NCBI GenBank assembly: GCA_036271855.1
Contig: DATAZV010000013.1
Span: 1-32,902 of the forward strand
DNA from: JAQGMJ01 sp036271855
GTDB taxonomy: Bacteria > Pseudomonadota > Gammaproteobacteria > Burkholderiales > JAEUOS01
Length of the DNA stretch: 32,902 nt
Direction of reading: 5' to 3'
The position numbers were made by a program, and so were the translations under genes. The notes under the pieces are model-generated. The model searched no databases. It had not been told where the DNA came from and worked only from the letters and a program-made list of their open reading frames with translations. Shown here piece after piece: positions 7,591 to 15,571 of the stretch (positions are counted from its first letter, which is position 1; each line of letters opens with the position of its first letter).

Positions 7591-8463
7591 CTAGCCCTCG
7601 CCCAGCTCCGCCCGTTCCAGCGCGGCGATTTTTTCCGAGCTGAACTTGCGCTGGTCTTCGTCGGTGCTGTCGGCGATGGTTTCGGGGTGGGTGGCGGCGA
7701 GCCAGACGTGATAACGCGCGGCGGTGAAGGAAAAGTCGCGATGGCCGGACATGCGCATCGCCGTCACCAGCATGTTCCAGGCCCAGACGCGCGGCTGCTC
7801 TTCGACCCGCGCCAGCAGGGTCTCGATGATCTTCGGGTAGTCGCCGAGCGTCATGCAGTAGTTGAGGTAGCCGGCCAGGGCGACGTCGTCCAGCGCCACC
7901 GTGGTGACGAAGTCCACCTGGGTGCGCGCGGCGGCGCGCTTTAAGTCGACCGGATTGTCTTCCGGCGAGAACAGCGAGGTCGGGCCGCCGCCGGGCGGCG
8001 CCTCGGTGGTGGCCGCCGGCGCCGCAGCCGCGCTGGCCGGCGGCATGCGGGTGCCGGCGCGTGCCACTGCGCTGGGGGCTGCCGGCGCGGCGGCGGGCGT
8101 GACCGCGGGCATCGAAGGCGCGATCGAATTGGTTTCCAGCGCGGAGGCGCCCAGGTGTTCGCGCGCGCCGTCGGCCAAAGCCAGCAGCGGGCTTTTCACC
8201 GGCAGCTTGTCGCGGATGCCTTCGATCTCGCGCGCCAGGCGCGCCAGCACCTCGGCGGGAAAACGGATGCGCGAGTTGTTGCGCTCCACCGTCTGCACCA
8301 GCATCAGCAGCAGCGGCAGGGAACGCGCGCGCGTGGTATCGCGCAGCACGTAGCGCAAATCGAGCAGGATGGCGGAGCGGATTTCCGGCGTCAGGCTGTA
8401 GACGAACTCGGCCAGCTGGCCGCGCACCTGATGGCTCATCAGGGTTTTCAGTTGCTCAAGCAT
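7591..8463 (-). CDS. Two-domain helical protein with Pro/Ala linker, unknown function
   Basis: The ATG at 8463 is chosen because GGAG sits five bases upstream; a longer frame would add an Arg/Gly-rich unlikely leader. The 290-residue product has an N-terminal helical domain (residues 1-105; SLTPEIRSAILLDLRYVLRD and IRFPAEVLARLAREIEGI), a ~60-residue Ala/Pro/Thr-rich linker (111-170), and a C-terminal helical domain (175-290; GYLNYCMTLGDYPKIIETLL, ARYHVWLAATHPE). The C-terminal part has the feel of a FimV-C/tetratricopeptide-like tail, but no motif is decisive. No signal peptide or membrane span. Its start codon and ribosome site lie within a perfect hairpin (8459-8484). Confidence 0.75.
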   Translation of the reverse strand: MLEQLKTLMSHQVRGQLAEFVYSLTPEIRSAILLDLRYVLRDTTRARSLPLLLMLVQTVERNNSRIRFPAEVLARLAREIEGIRDKLPVKSPLLALADGAREHLGASALETNSIAPSMPAVTPAAAPAAPSAVARAGTRMPPASAAAAPAATTEAPPGGGPTSLFSPEDNPVDLKRAAARTQVDFVTTVALDDVALAGYLNYCMTLGDYPKIIETLLARVEEQPRVWAWNMLVTAMRMSGHRDFSFTAARYHVWLAATHPETIADSTDEDQRKFSSEKIAALERAELGEG

Positions 8464-8484
8464 CGCCACTCCAGTGGCGATGCT
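8459..8484 (-). promoter_or_regulatory. Perfect hairpin over ribosome site and start codon
   Basis: AGCATCGCCACT and AGTGGCGATGCT are exact reverse complements (8459-8470 and 8473-8484) with two bases between them. In the minus-strand mRNA the second arm contains GGAGTGGCGATG, that is, the Shine-Dalgarno and the AUG of the 7591-8463 gene. Folding would hide the start site. The arms are seen directly; a role in translation control is inference. Confidence 0.6.
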
Positions 8485-8704
8485 GCGCGAACTGCGAAAG
8501 CCGGGCAGCAAGCGCCCGCCGATGGGCGATTCGCCCGGACACGAAATCAGACACGTACTTCCCTCCCAAAACCATATCGTCACCACCAGCCGGTCGCGCG
8601 AGCATCGGACGCACCTGCCGCCCGCTGGCGCCGCGGCCCGCTTGCCCCGCGTGCCAGCGCCCCGCAAGCAACCAGCCCACCGGCGTGATTCCCCATTTTT
8701 TGCT

Positions 8705-8743
8705 GCATATCGGCCGCCGGCGGCCGATATGCGCCCTTAAGGG
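8705..8743. repeat. 28-bp perfect palindrome followed by 10-bp palindrome
   Basis: Bases 8705-8732 read identically on both strands: half-site GCATATCGGCCGCC. One base later CCCTTAAGGG (8734-8743) is a second perfect palindrome. They lie between divergent genes, so operator or cruciform function is possible. There is no T-run for a terminator on the left arm. Confidence 0.7.
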
Positions 8744-8989
8744 AAATTCTACTCTCTCGCCGCCCCGCTGCGCGCCGCGCCATCGCATGCGAGGCATCAG
8801 CATCCGACAGGGGGCGCCCGCCTGCACCGCAACGCCACCCGAAAAACACGCCGGCGGCCAGGGCGCGGCGGCATCGCCCCAAGGCCGCGGCGGCCGGCCA
8901 AAGCGCTCGCGCCGGCGCTGCGCGCCCAGTGCAGCCGCCGCCGCTGACCAACCCCTCTCAACGCCTCTGTTTTGATAAAAACAAAAGCG

Positions 8990-9018
8990 TTGACTACGTA
9001 TAAAACTTATGTTTTAAT
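8990..9018 (+). promoter_or_regulatory. Sigma-70-like promoter
   Basis: TTGACT (8990-8995), a 17-base spacer and TTTAAT (9013-9018) are a close fit to the housekeeping consensus. It lies in an abrupt AT-rich patch and 42 bases before the ATG at 9061, so it should drive the 9061-10394 gene set. Confidence 0.65.
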
Positions 9019-9060
9019 ACTTCATCGGTAGCGACCGCCTCCACAAAAGGAAACAGCACC

Positions 9061-9516
9061 ATGTCCCCAGCTTCGTCCGCCGCCCCGCCCGGCACCCTGG
9101 CCGCCGCGCCCAATGCGCCCGCCGCTTCGTGCGCGGCGCAGCCGCTGCCGCGCCCGCGCGAGGCGCTGGCCATCCCCGCAGTACGTCCCACCTCGCGCCC
9201 CGCCTTCGGCCGCGCCCGCGCCGACATCGAAGCCTGCGCGCTGACCGACGCCCTGATCGACGCCGAAGACGCGCACGCCGAACTGCAATCGCGCTGCAAC
9301 GACTTGCGCGGCATGAAGCCGGCCACCGCCGCCCTGCTATTCGGCAGCGAGGCGGCATGGCGCCAGGCGCTGGCGCGCGTCGGCGTCGCCGCCGGCCGGC
9401 AGCTCGGCGCGGTGGAGGCCCTGCGCCGGCGCCTCTCCGCCACCCCGGATTTTTCGCTGGACGAAATCGCCCGCCCGCTGGATACCGGCAGCCGCGTGCA
9501 ATGGACTGGAGACTGA
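9061..9516 (+). CDS. Hypothetical protein, first gene of small operon
   Basis: AAAAGG precedes the ATG. The 151-residue product has a low-complexity Ala/Pro-rich start (residues 1-50) followed by a helical domain. That domain includes IEACALTDALIDAEDAHAEL, DLRGMKPATAALLFGSEAAW and RQLGAVEALRRRLSATPDFS, ending ARPLDTGSRVQWTGD. It is soluble and cytoplasmic in appearance. No family recognised. The next gene starts two bases after its stop, so they are translationally coupled. Confidence 0.7.
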   Translation: MSPASSAAPPGTLAAAPNAPAASCAAQPLPRPREALAIPAVRPTSRPAFGRARADIEACALTDALIDAEDAHAELQSRCNDLRGMKPATAALLFGSEAAWRQALARVGVAAGRQLGAVEALRRRLSATPDFSLDEIARPLDTGSRVQWTGD

Positions 9517-9518
9517 AC

Positions 9519-9959
9519 ATGAAGACCCGCTCACCCTCGCTTCCCCTCGCCTCTGACGCCGCCGCGCCCGCCCTGCGCAGGCCGCGCCTGACCCGCCGCC
9601 AGGTCGTGCAGGAACGCGCGCGCCAGGACGCCACGCGCCCAGGCCGCTTCGACCCGCGCAAGTACGCGCTGCCGGCGCGGCCGAAGCGGGAGAAAATCGC
9701 AGCGCCCGCCGCTGATGCCGGCACCGGCGTGGCGCTTGATGCCGATGCCACCGAGGCCGCGCCCGCGCTCACCGCCACGCTCACCCCGGCCCGCACCCCG
9801 CCGCCGCTGCGCCCGCTGGTGCTGCCGCGCCCGCTGGTGCGCGCCGGCGGTGAGGATTATCGCCAGCATCCCTCGCGCCTGACGCCGCAGCAGCGCGAGG
9901 CCTACTGGGCGGCGCCGGTGCAGCCGGCCGCCGCCACGCGCCAGGCGCGCGAGGAGTAG
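9519..9959 (+). CDS. Hypothetical Pro/Arg/Ala-rich protein, second gene of operon
   Basis: The ATG at 9519 has GGAG eight bases upstream, inside the end of the preceding gene; the frame stays open far upstream but that part is a shadow of the first gene. The 146-residue product is basic in its first half (RRPRLTRRQVVQERARQDATRPGRFDPRKYALP), Ala/Thr/Pro-rich in the middle, and ends with RAGGEDYRQHPSRLTPQQREAYW. The 'RQHPSRLTPQQREAYW' end looks like a conserved short motif. Function unknown. It reads as an intrinsically disordered partner of the 9061-9516 product. Confidence 0.65.
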   Translation: MKTRSPSLPLASDAAAPALRRPRLTRRQVVQERARQDATRPGRFDPRKYALPARPKREKIAAPAADAGTGVALDADATEAAPALTATLTPARTPPPLRPLVLPRPLVRAGGEDYRQHPSRLTPQQREAYWAAPVQPAAATRQAREE

Positions 9960-9960
9960 C

Positions 9961-9990
9961 ATGGCCTTTCCTGATTGCAGGCAAGCTTGA
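9961..9990 (+). CDS. Possible leader mini-ORF (9 codons)
   Basis: One base after the stop of the previous gene, ATG opens MAFPDCRQA and ends in TGA. That TGA overlaps the ATG of the next gene (TGATG). GAGGAG lies just upstream of the mini-ORF ATG. The layout would couple translation into the downstream secreted protein; it may be chance. Confidence 0.25.
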   Translation: MAFPDCRQA

Positions 9991-10394
9991 TGCGCTCATC
10001 CGCCCATCGCGATGTTGAATCTCCGGGCCGCCCGGCCCGTGATTCGGCACGCGCCCTGAATCGCCTGCTGGCGCACGCGCTCGCCGGCACGCTGGCCTGC
10101 GCCTGCGCGCTGTTGCCGCTTGCCGCCGGCGCCAAGGGCGGACATGGCGGCGGCCACGGCGGGCACGGCAGCAGCAGCAGCGGCAGCGCGGTAAGTTTTT
10201 CCGGCAGCCACAGCCGCAGCAGCGGCGCGATCACGCCGATGAACAACGCCGCCGCATCGCGCAGCAGCACCAGCGCTACCCACGGCAGCAATTGCGCCAG
10301 CCGCGACGAGCGCGGCAACTGCCAGGGCTACAACGCGCGCGCGATCGGGTCGCACGATTTCGGGCAAAGCGGCGCGCCGATCAGCGTGCCCTGA
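9990..10394 (+). CDS. Exported Ser/Gly/His-rich protein
   Basis: The ATG at 9990 overlaps the mini-ORF stop; a TTG five codons earlier is an alternative. The 134-residue protein has a long N-region, a hydrophobic signal core (LAGTLACACALLPLAAGA), then KGGHGGGHGGHGSSSSGS, a Ser-rich part, and NCASRDERGNCQGYNA, with two Cys spaced by eight. Gly/His/Ser composition and an export signal suggest a surface or periplasmic role. No family assigned. It ends close to the convergent 10413-10838 gene. Confidence 0.65.
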   Translation: MRSSAHRDVESPGRPARDSARALNRLLAHALAGTLACACALLPLAAGAKGGHGGGHGGHGSSSSGSAVSFSGSHSRSSGAITPMNNAAASRSSTSATHGSNCASRDERGNCQGYNARAIGSHDFGQSGAPISVP

Positions 10395-10412
10395 AGGCGC
10401 TGCCGGGCGGCC

Positions 10413-10838
10413 CTACTCTTCCGCCGCCTTCGGCGCCTCGATGACGAAGGGCTGCAACCCGCCGGGCGGCGCGTACCTGTAGAGGTGTTGCTCATAGGGA
10501 TAACGCGCGCGGTCGAGCAGGCAGCGCTTGATTTCGTGGGCCGATTCGAACAGCACCACCGGGTGGCGCGCGAAGTCGGTGTAGTAGTTGCGGTCGAGCT
10601 TTTCGGCGGCGACGGGCAGGGCGTGGTGGCGGCCGTCGTTGAACAGCACGGCGAGATCGACGGAGCGAAAGCCGAGGTAGGCTTCCGTGGCGCTGGGAAA
10701 CTGAGGCCCCGCGTTCACCTTGACGATCAGCAGGGTCCAGTCGTAGGAGAGACTGGCGTAGCCGAGTGCAGCGTCGCCCGCGCCCAGCGGCTCGACACCC
10801 AGGCGGGTGCTCAGGAAAAACAGATTCGAATGCGGCAC
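10413..10838 (-). CDS. Hypothetical protein, GTG start, 141 aa
   Basis: The GTG at 10838 follows GGAG by five bases, which decides the start. The frame continues upstream into the kinase gene but is a shadow there. The product (MPHSNLFFLSTRLGVEPLG...) is soluble with alternating strands and helices (LSYDWTLLIVKVNAG, SVDLAVLFND, YYTDFARHPVVLFESAHEI), ending in an acidic tail (EAPKAAEE). No catalytic motif recognised. It lies 103 bases after the stop of the sensor kinase on the same strand, and could be cotranscribed. Confidence 0.65.
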   Translation of the reverse strand: MPHSNLFFLSTRLGVEPLGAGDAALGYASLSYDWTLLIVKVNAGPQFPSATEAYLGFRSVDLAVLFNDGRHHALPVAAEKLDRNYYTDFARHPVVLFESAHEIKRCLLDRARYPYEQHLYRYAPPGGLQPFVIEAPKAAEE

Positions 10839-10941
10839 TTGATCTCCACTGCCCTGGATGATGCCAGACCCGATTATTCCATGCCGGCGCGCTTTTGCAG
10901 TGATTGGCGTGGCGCGGTGATGCAGACGCGCAACAGCCGGC

Positions 10942-13900
10942 CTAGGCGCGCGCCAGCGGCAGGCTGAAATAGAAGGTGGCGCCCTGCTCCAGCGCGCCTT
11001 CGGCCCAGACCTGGCCGCCGTGGTGGGCGATGATGCGCTTGACCGAGGCCAGGCCGATGCCGCTGCCGGGGAATTCGTCGTGGGCGTGCAGGCGCTGGAA
11101 GGTGCCGAACAGCTTGGCGGTGTATTGCGCGTCGAAGCCGGCGCCGTCGTCGCGCACGTAGTAGATGCGGCAGTCGGTGGCGGCCGTGGGGGCGGCGGCT
11201 TCACTCGCCTCGGTGCCGGGCTCGGCCGAGCCGCCATCGGCCGCCGCCACGGCCGCCGGCAGGGCCCGCGACGGCACCAGCGTGCCAGGGGGCAGGGCGC
11301 CGAATTCGATGCGCGCGCGCGGATGCGCGGAGGTGAATTTCCAGGCGTTGCCGATCAGGTTGTCGAGCACGTCCTTGATCAGGCGCTGCTCGGCCCAGGC
11401 GATCAGGTCCGGCGCGATGACGAACACCACTTCACGCTGCGGGTCGCGCTCCTGCAGTTCGGCGGCGACGCCGACGGCCATCGCCGAGAGGTCGACCTCG
11501 ACCGGCTTGAGTTCGGTGCGCCCCAGGTGCGCCAGTTCGAGCAGGCCCTGAATCAGCCGGTCCATGGTGGCGCCGCCGTCGGCAATGCGCTCGAGAAAAA
11601 CGCGGTCTTCCCCCTTGAGCTTCTTGCCCAGGCTTTCGTTGAGCAGGCCGGCGAAGCCGGTCATGCGGCGCAGCGGCGCGCGCAGGTCGTGGGCGACGGT
11701 GTAGGAAAAGGCTTCGAGGTCGGCGTTGGCGCGCTTGAGCTCGGCGGTGCGCCGCTGCACCCGGCCTTCGAGTTCGGCGTTCAGGCGCAGGGTGGCGCGC
11801 TCCACCGCCTTGCGCGCGGTGAGGTCGTGGATGATCGAGAGCGCAGCCGGCTTGCCTTCGTAGTCGAACGGCAGGGTGACGACTTCGACGTCGACCCGGC
11901 TGCCGTCGGCGCGCAGCAGCACCTGCTCGACCGGCGGCACCGCGATGCGCTCCTCGATCACGGTGCGGATGCGCTCCATCGCCATCTCGAGGTAGTCGGG
12001 GTCGATGGTGGCCTGCACCGGCTCGCCGATCAGCCCTTCGGCGGAGTCGCGGCCGAACAGGCGCGCCGCCGCCGGGTTGATCATCACGCTGCGGCCTTCG
12101 CAGATGACGCGGATGGCGTCGGGCGAAGACTGGAACAGGGTGCGGTAGCGTTCCTCGCTTTGGGCCAGCGCCGCCTCGCCGCGCTTTTTCGACAGCGCGA
12201 AGGCGAGGTTGTGCGCCAGCTCGCTGATCAGGCCGGAGAGTTCGTCGTCGAAATAATAGGGCTCGGCGGCGAACACCGAAAAGGTGCCGCTGACTTCGGC
12301 CGGCGTGCCGGAGAGGGCCAGCGCGAAGACGGCGGAGGCGCGCACGCCGATGGAGGCGGCATCCGCCCGCACGGTGGCCGCCGCCGGGTCGGCCGCCAGG
12401 TCGTTGCTGATGTAGGGCCGGCCTTCGCGCGCCACCCGCGCCGCCGGCGAGAACGGGTCGTTGAGCGGGATCGAGCGGGCGCCGACGGCGCCCAGGCGCG
12501 GGCCGAAGCCGACATAGGGTTCGAGCATGTTCGATTCGCGCCGGTACAGGCGGATCGCCGCGCTCACCAGGTGGCCGTGGGTGACGGCGATCTCGCAGAC
12601 CTGCTCGCACAGGGCGCGCGGGTCGGGCTCCTGGATGATCGCGGCGCTGGTGCGCGAGAGCGCGGCGTAGAGATTGGACAGGCGCGCCACCCGGCGCTCG
12701 GCCAGCTTGCGCGCGCCGATGTCGCGCACCAGCAGCAGCACCGCGGGCGCGCCCTGGTAGTCCAGGCGCACCGCCACGCTTTCGACCTCGATCACCGAGC
12801 CGTCCAGGCGCACGTGGCGCTGCTCGATGCTGGTGGCGGCGACACCGCGCTCCATCACGTCGCGCGCGCGCTGGTAGGCGGCCTCGCGGAATTCCGGGTG
12901 CGCCAGGTCGATGGCGCGCATGCCCATCATCTGGTCCGCGCTCTCCGCGCCGTACAGGCGCACGGCGGCGGCATTGACCAGCAGCACGCGGCCGGCGCGA
13001 TGCACCACCATCGGCTGCGGCGCGGCGTCGACCAGCGAGCGGTAACGCGCCTCCGACGCCCGCAGCGCCGTCTGCATCTGCAGGATCTGGTCGAGCATGT
13101 GGTTGACACCCGCGGCCACCTCGGCCACTTCGCGCGGGCCGTCGGGCAGGGCGCGCTGGTCGAACTCGCCGCCGGCGACGCGGCGCGCAGTGGCGGTGAG
13201 GTTCTGGATCGGCCGCGAGATGCGCCGCTGCACCGCCAGCGCCAGCGCCAGGGCCACCACCAGCACCAGCGCGGTCAGGCCGCTCAGGGCCAGGGCATTG
13301 TGCTGCGCCTGCGCGTAGATCGAGGCCGTCGGCAGGCCGGCCAGGGCAAACCAGCCGGAATTGCCGATCGGCTTGAAGGCGTAGAAGCGCTCGGTGCCGT
13401 CGCGCGCGGTAGCCATGCCGGTGCCTTCGCGGTGCTGCTGCACCAGGCGGTTGACTTCGGTTTCGCGCAGGTTCTTGCCGAGGTAGTCCTGCGGGCGCGG
13501 CGCGCGGGCGATGATGTTGCCCTCGGAATCGGTGATCGCCACCATGCCGTTGTGCGGCAGCGCCGCGCTCACCAGCGGCTGGAACGAAACCATGTTGACC
13601 ACCACCTGCACCGCGCCGCGCACGCGGCCGGCGGCGTCGCGGATCGGCAGCGCGATCACCAGCACCCAGCGCCCGGTATAGATGCCCTTTTGCGGCGTGC
13701 CGATGGCGTAGTTGGCGCCGCCGCGAATGTCCTGCAGCCAGCGCGGCTGGCCGATGCTGGGCAACTGGCCGTTGGGGCCGCCGGCCTTGAGCGACGAGCA
13801 CACCACCTGGCCTTCGGCGGTGACGGTGCCGACATTGGCCAGGTCGGTGGACAGGCGCAGCAGGTCGCTGAACAGCGGGTCGCAGTCGGCCGGGTCGAGC

Positions 13901-14403
13901 GCGCGCACCTTCGGCCGCTCCGCGAGAAAGGCGCCCAGGCGGCGGAACTCGGCCAGCGAGGTGGAAGCCTCGGCCGCGGTGACCTCGGCCAGGTTGATCA
14001 CCAATTGGTTGGCGCGCTCGGTTTCGGCGTCCGACGCGTGCAGCGCGGTGTAGAGCAGCATCGCCGCCAGCGGTACCAGGGTGGCCAGCACCAGGGCCAG
14101 CAGCATAGTCTGCAGGGAATAGCGGCGCACGGGCGGCACCGGCGCCGCGCCCGCAGCGGGCGGCGCATCGGCGGCGGGCAGCGGCTCGAACGGGAGCTCC
14201 TCGGCGGCGTGTGGCGCGGCCCCCTGCACCGCCCAGGGTTCGACCGGCGCGGCCGACCAGGCCATCGGGCCGGCCGGCGCGCGCGGCACTTCCGGTTTCG
14301 CCCCCTCTTCCGCGTTGTCGCTCACGGAAAAGGCCCCGGCAGGCACGCGGCAAGCTGCCGCCACGGGTGCGCAAAAACACCGGCCGGCACCCTCCGCTGA
14401 CAC
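10942..14403 (-). CDS. Membrane sensor histidine kinase, PAS-GAF-PAS
   Basis: 1153 residues from the GTG at 14403 (the internal GTG giving SDNAEEGAK is an alternative). Order: disordered Ala/Pro-rich cytoplasmic start (1-95); TM1 (about 97-122); periplasmic Cache-like sensor domain (125-365; GRWVLVIALPIRDAAGRVRG is a Cache hallmark); TM2 (370-392); HAMP (RRISRPIQNLTATARRVAGG, from 393); PAS (449-565); GAF (590-740); PAS (750-865); coiled coil; HisKA with His905 in YTVAHDLRAPLRR (phytochrome-type HisKA); HATPase_c with N box NLIGNAWKFT (1015-1024), G1 DDGAGFD (1085-1091) and G2 GSGIGLAS. About 45 residues, Ala/Glu/Thr-rich, are inserted between the N box and G1. No receiver domain. The signal is unknown; an amino-acid or carboxylate ligand is typical of Cache domains. 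Confidence 0.93.
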   Translation of the reverse strand: MSAEGAGRCFCAPVAAACRVPAGAFSVSDNAEEGAKPEVPRAPAGPMAWSAAPVEPWAVQGAAPHAAEELPFEPLPAADAPPAAGAAPVPPVRRYSLQTMLLALVLATLVPLAAMLLYTALHASDAETERANQLVINLAEVTAAEASTSLAEFRRLGAFLAERPKVRALDPADCDPLFSDLLRLSTDLANVGTVTAEGQVVCSSLKAGGPNGQLPSIGQPRWLQDIRGGANYAIGTPQKGIYTGRWVLVIALPIRDAAGRVRGAVQVVVNMVSFQPLVSAALPHNGMVAITDSEGNIIARAPRPQDYLGKNLRETEVNRLVQQHREGTGMATARDGTERFYAFKPIGNSGWFALAGLPTASIYAQAQHNALALSGLTALVLVVALALALAVQRRISRPIQNLTATARRVAGGEFDQRALPDGPREVAEVAAGVNHMLDQILQMQTALRASEARYRSLVDAAPQPMVVHRAGRVLLVNAAAVRLYGAESADQMMGMRAIDLAHPEFREAAYQRARDVMERGVAATSIEQRHVRLDGSVIEVESVAVRLDYQGAPAVLLLVRDIGARKLAERRVARLSNLYAALSRTSAAIIQEPDPRALCEQVCEIAVTHGHLVSAAIRLYRRESNMLEPYVGFGPRLGAVGARSIPLNDPFSPAARVAREGRPYISNDLAADPAAATVRADAASIGVRASAVFALALSGTPAEVSGTFSVFAAEPYYFDDELSGLISELAHNLAFALSKKRGEAALAQSEERYRTLFQSSPDAIRVICEGRSVMINPAAARLFGRDSAEGLIGEPVQATIDPDYLEMAMERIRTVIEERIAVPPVEQVLLRADGSRVDVEVVTLPFDYEGKPAALSIIHDLTARKAVERATLRLNAELEGRVQRRTAELKRANADLEAFSYTVAHDLRAPLRRMTGFAGLLNESLGKKLKGEDRVFLERIADGGATMDRLIQGLLELAHLGRTELKPVEVDLSAMAVGVAAELQERDPQREVVFVIAPDLIAWAEQRLIKDVLDNLIGNAWKFTSAHPRARIEFGALPPGTLVPSRALPAAVAAADGGSAEPGTEASEAAAPTAATDCRIYYVRDDGAGFDAQYTAKLFGTFQRLHAHDEFPGSGIGLASVKRIIAHHGGQVWAEGALEQGATFYFSLPLARA

Positions 14404-14598
14404 GCTGCTGCAGTTCCAGGCCTCAAGGCCGTCCCCTCATTGCCGTGACCCGGGCGCCGGGCCGCATCCCGCCGCCGCACAGCACGGCTGTGCGGATCAT
14501 CATATATTACATCCCGCCCAGAGGGGCGCGACCAGCGTGACGGGCGCGGGTCGCGCGGGTCGCGCCGGCAGCCCGGCCCGCGGCAACGCCGCGCGCTG

Positions 14599-15357
14599 TC
14601 AGTCCTTCGCGCCGGCCTGCACCAGCGAAGCCACGGTGCCGCCGACCACGCCGTTGGCCGCCATCAGCTCGGCGACCAGGCCGCTCTTCTTCGCGTCCTC
14701 GCAGAACTCGCGCAGGAAGGCAAAGCCGGCGCCCTTGCGCGCCGGCGTCTTGGCGACGCCGATTGCCTGCTGGATCGAGGTGAAGCGCCCCTCGAGCAGG
14801 CGCGCGCTGGGCAGGTTTTCCAGGTCTTTCACCAGGCGCGGGCGCAGGCCGGCCAGCACCTCCATCTTGTCGGCGACGAAGGTGTCGAAGGAAGCATCGA
14901 CGCTGGCGGCGCGGATGAGCTCGGCATGCTTGAGCTCGCGCGTGAGATACAGGTCGTACGCGCTGCCGCCGGCAATCGAAATCTTGCGGCCCGGCACGTC
15001 CACCTCGGCAATCGACTTGATCGGCGAACCCGGCGGCACCATGTAGGTGGCCTCGATCTCGAAATAGGCGGCGGTGAAGTCGATCTGCTGCGCGCGCTGC
15101 GGCTCGGCGCCGAGAAAGGCGATGTCCCACTTGTTGTTGGGCGCATCGTCGGCCACCTTGCCGGGACGCGGGTAGCCGAACAGCGCCACCGGCACGCCCA
15201 GGCGCTTGGCAATTTCCTTCGCCAGGTCCGGCGCCAGGCCGTTGATCGTGCCATCCGCCTCTTGCCGGGTGAGCAGGAAATTGGCCAGGTTCAGGCCGAC
15301 GCGCAGGGTGCCGGTGGGCGCAAGCTCATCGCGCGCGGCTTGGGTGGAAGTGGACAT
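14599..15357 (-). CDS. Solute-binding-like (SBP_bac_3) protein without signal peptide
   Basis: 252 residues from the ATG at 15357 (GAGAGAC upstream). It has the family-3 periplasmic amino-acid-binding fold: GTLRVGLNLANFLL, then GTINGLAPDLAKEIAKRLGV, WDIAFLGAEPQRAQQIDFTAAYFEIEATYMVP, and DVPGRKISIAGGSAYDLYL. These are the 'G...G...Dl...ia..lg' and 'r...idfs.py' motifs of SBP_bac_3. There is no signal peptide, lipobox or membrane span, so it may act in the cytoplasm or be exported otherwise. No permease or ATPase gene is adjacent. It starts 195 bases upstream of the kinase gene on the same strand, so the two could be linked as ligand sensor and kinase. Confidence 0.88.
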   Translation of the reverse strand: MSTSTQAARDELAPTGTLRVGLNLANFLLTRQEADGTINGLAPDLAKEIAKRLGVPVALFGYPRPGKVADDAPNNKWDIAFLGAEPQRAQQIDFTAAYFEIEATYMVPPGSPIKSIAEVDVPGRKISIAGGSAYDLYLTRELKHAELIRAASVDASFDTFVADKMEVLAGLRPRLVKDLENLPSARLLEGRFTSIQQAIGVAKTPARKGAGFAFLREFCEDAKKSGLVAELMAANGVVGGTVASLVQAGAKD

Positions 15358-15571
15358 TTTGTCTCTCAAACAATGTTTGTGCGGGTGGGCATCTTAGCGC
15401 AGGCACGGATAAATGCGGCCCGGTTTACGCTGATGGGCGCGATTCGCGCATTGCCTCAAGGACCCATGCCCGATCACTAAATTTAGTTGACTTTTCCTCT
15501 CTGAAAATCGTCCACACTTAGTTGATGGATGTGCGTATCTTAAGTAACCATCGCAACCACCGGCGTTGGCC

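Larger units (their letters stand above)
8464..9060. other. 597-base divergent intergenic region
   Basis: No credible gene on either strand. It holds the start-site hairpin (8459-8484), a 28-bp perfect palindrome and a 10-bp palindrome (8705-8743), a Pro/Arg-type GC-rich stretch (8750-8950) and, at its right end, an AT-rich patch with a promoter (8990-9018). Confidence 0.5.

Noticed and set aside
9129..9518. Upstream extension of the 9519 gene
   Set aside because: Translation is an Arg/Ala-rich shadow of the 9061-9516 gene; GGAG before the ATG at 9519 fixes the start.
11020..14400. An 1126-codon open frame antisense to the sensor kinase, rich in Arg/Gly/His
   Set aside because: High GC third positions keep the opposite strand open; no domain or ribosome site, and the minus-strand kinase has clear motifs.
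15487..15515. TTGACT as -35 of a promoter for the virion-like gene
   Set aside because: No acceptable -10 hexamer at 16-18 bases downstream.
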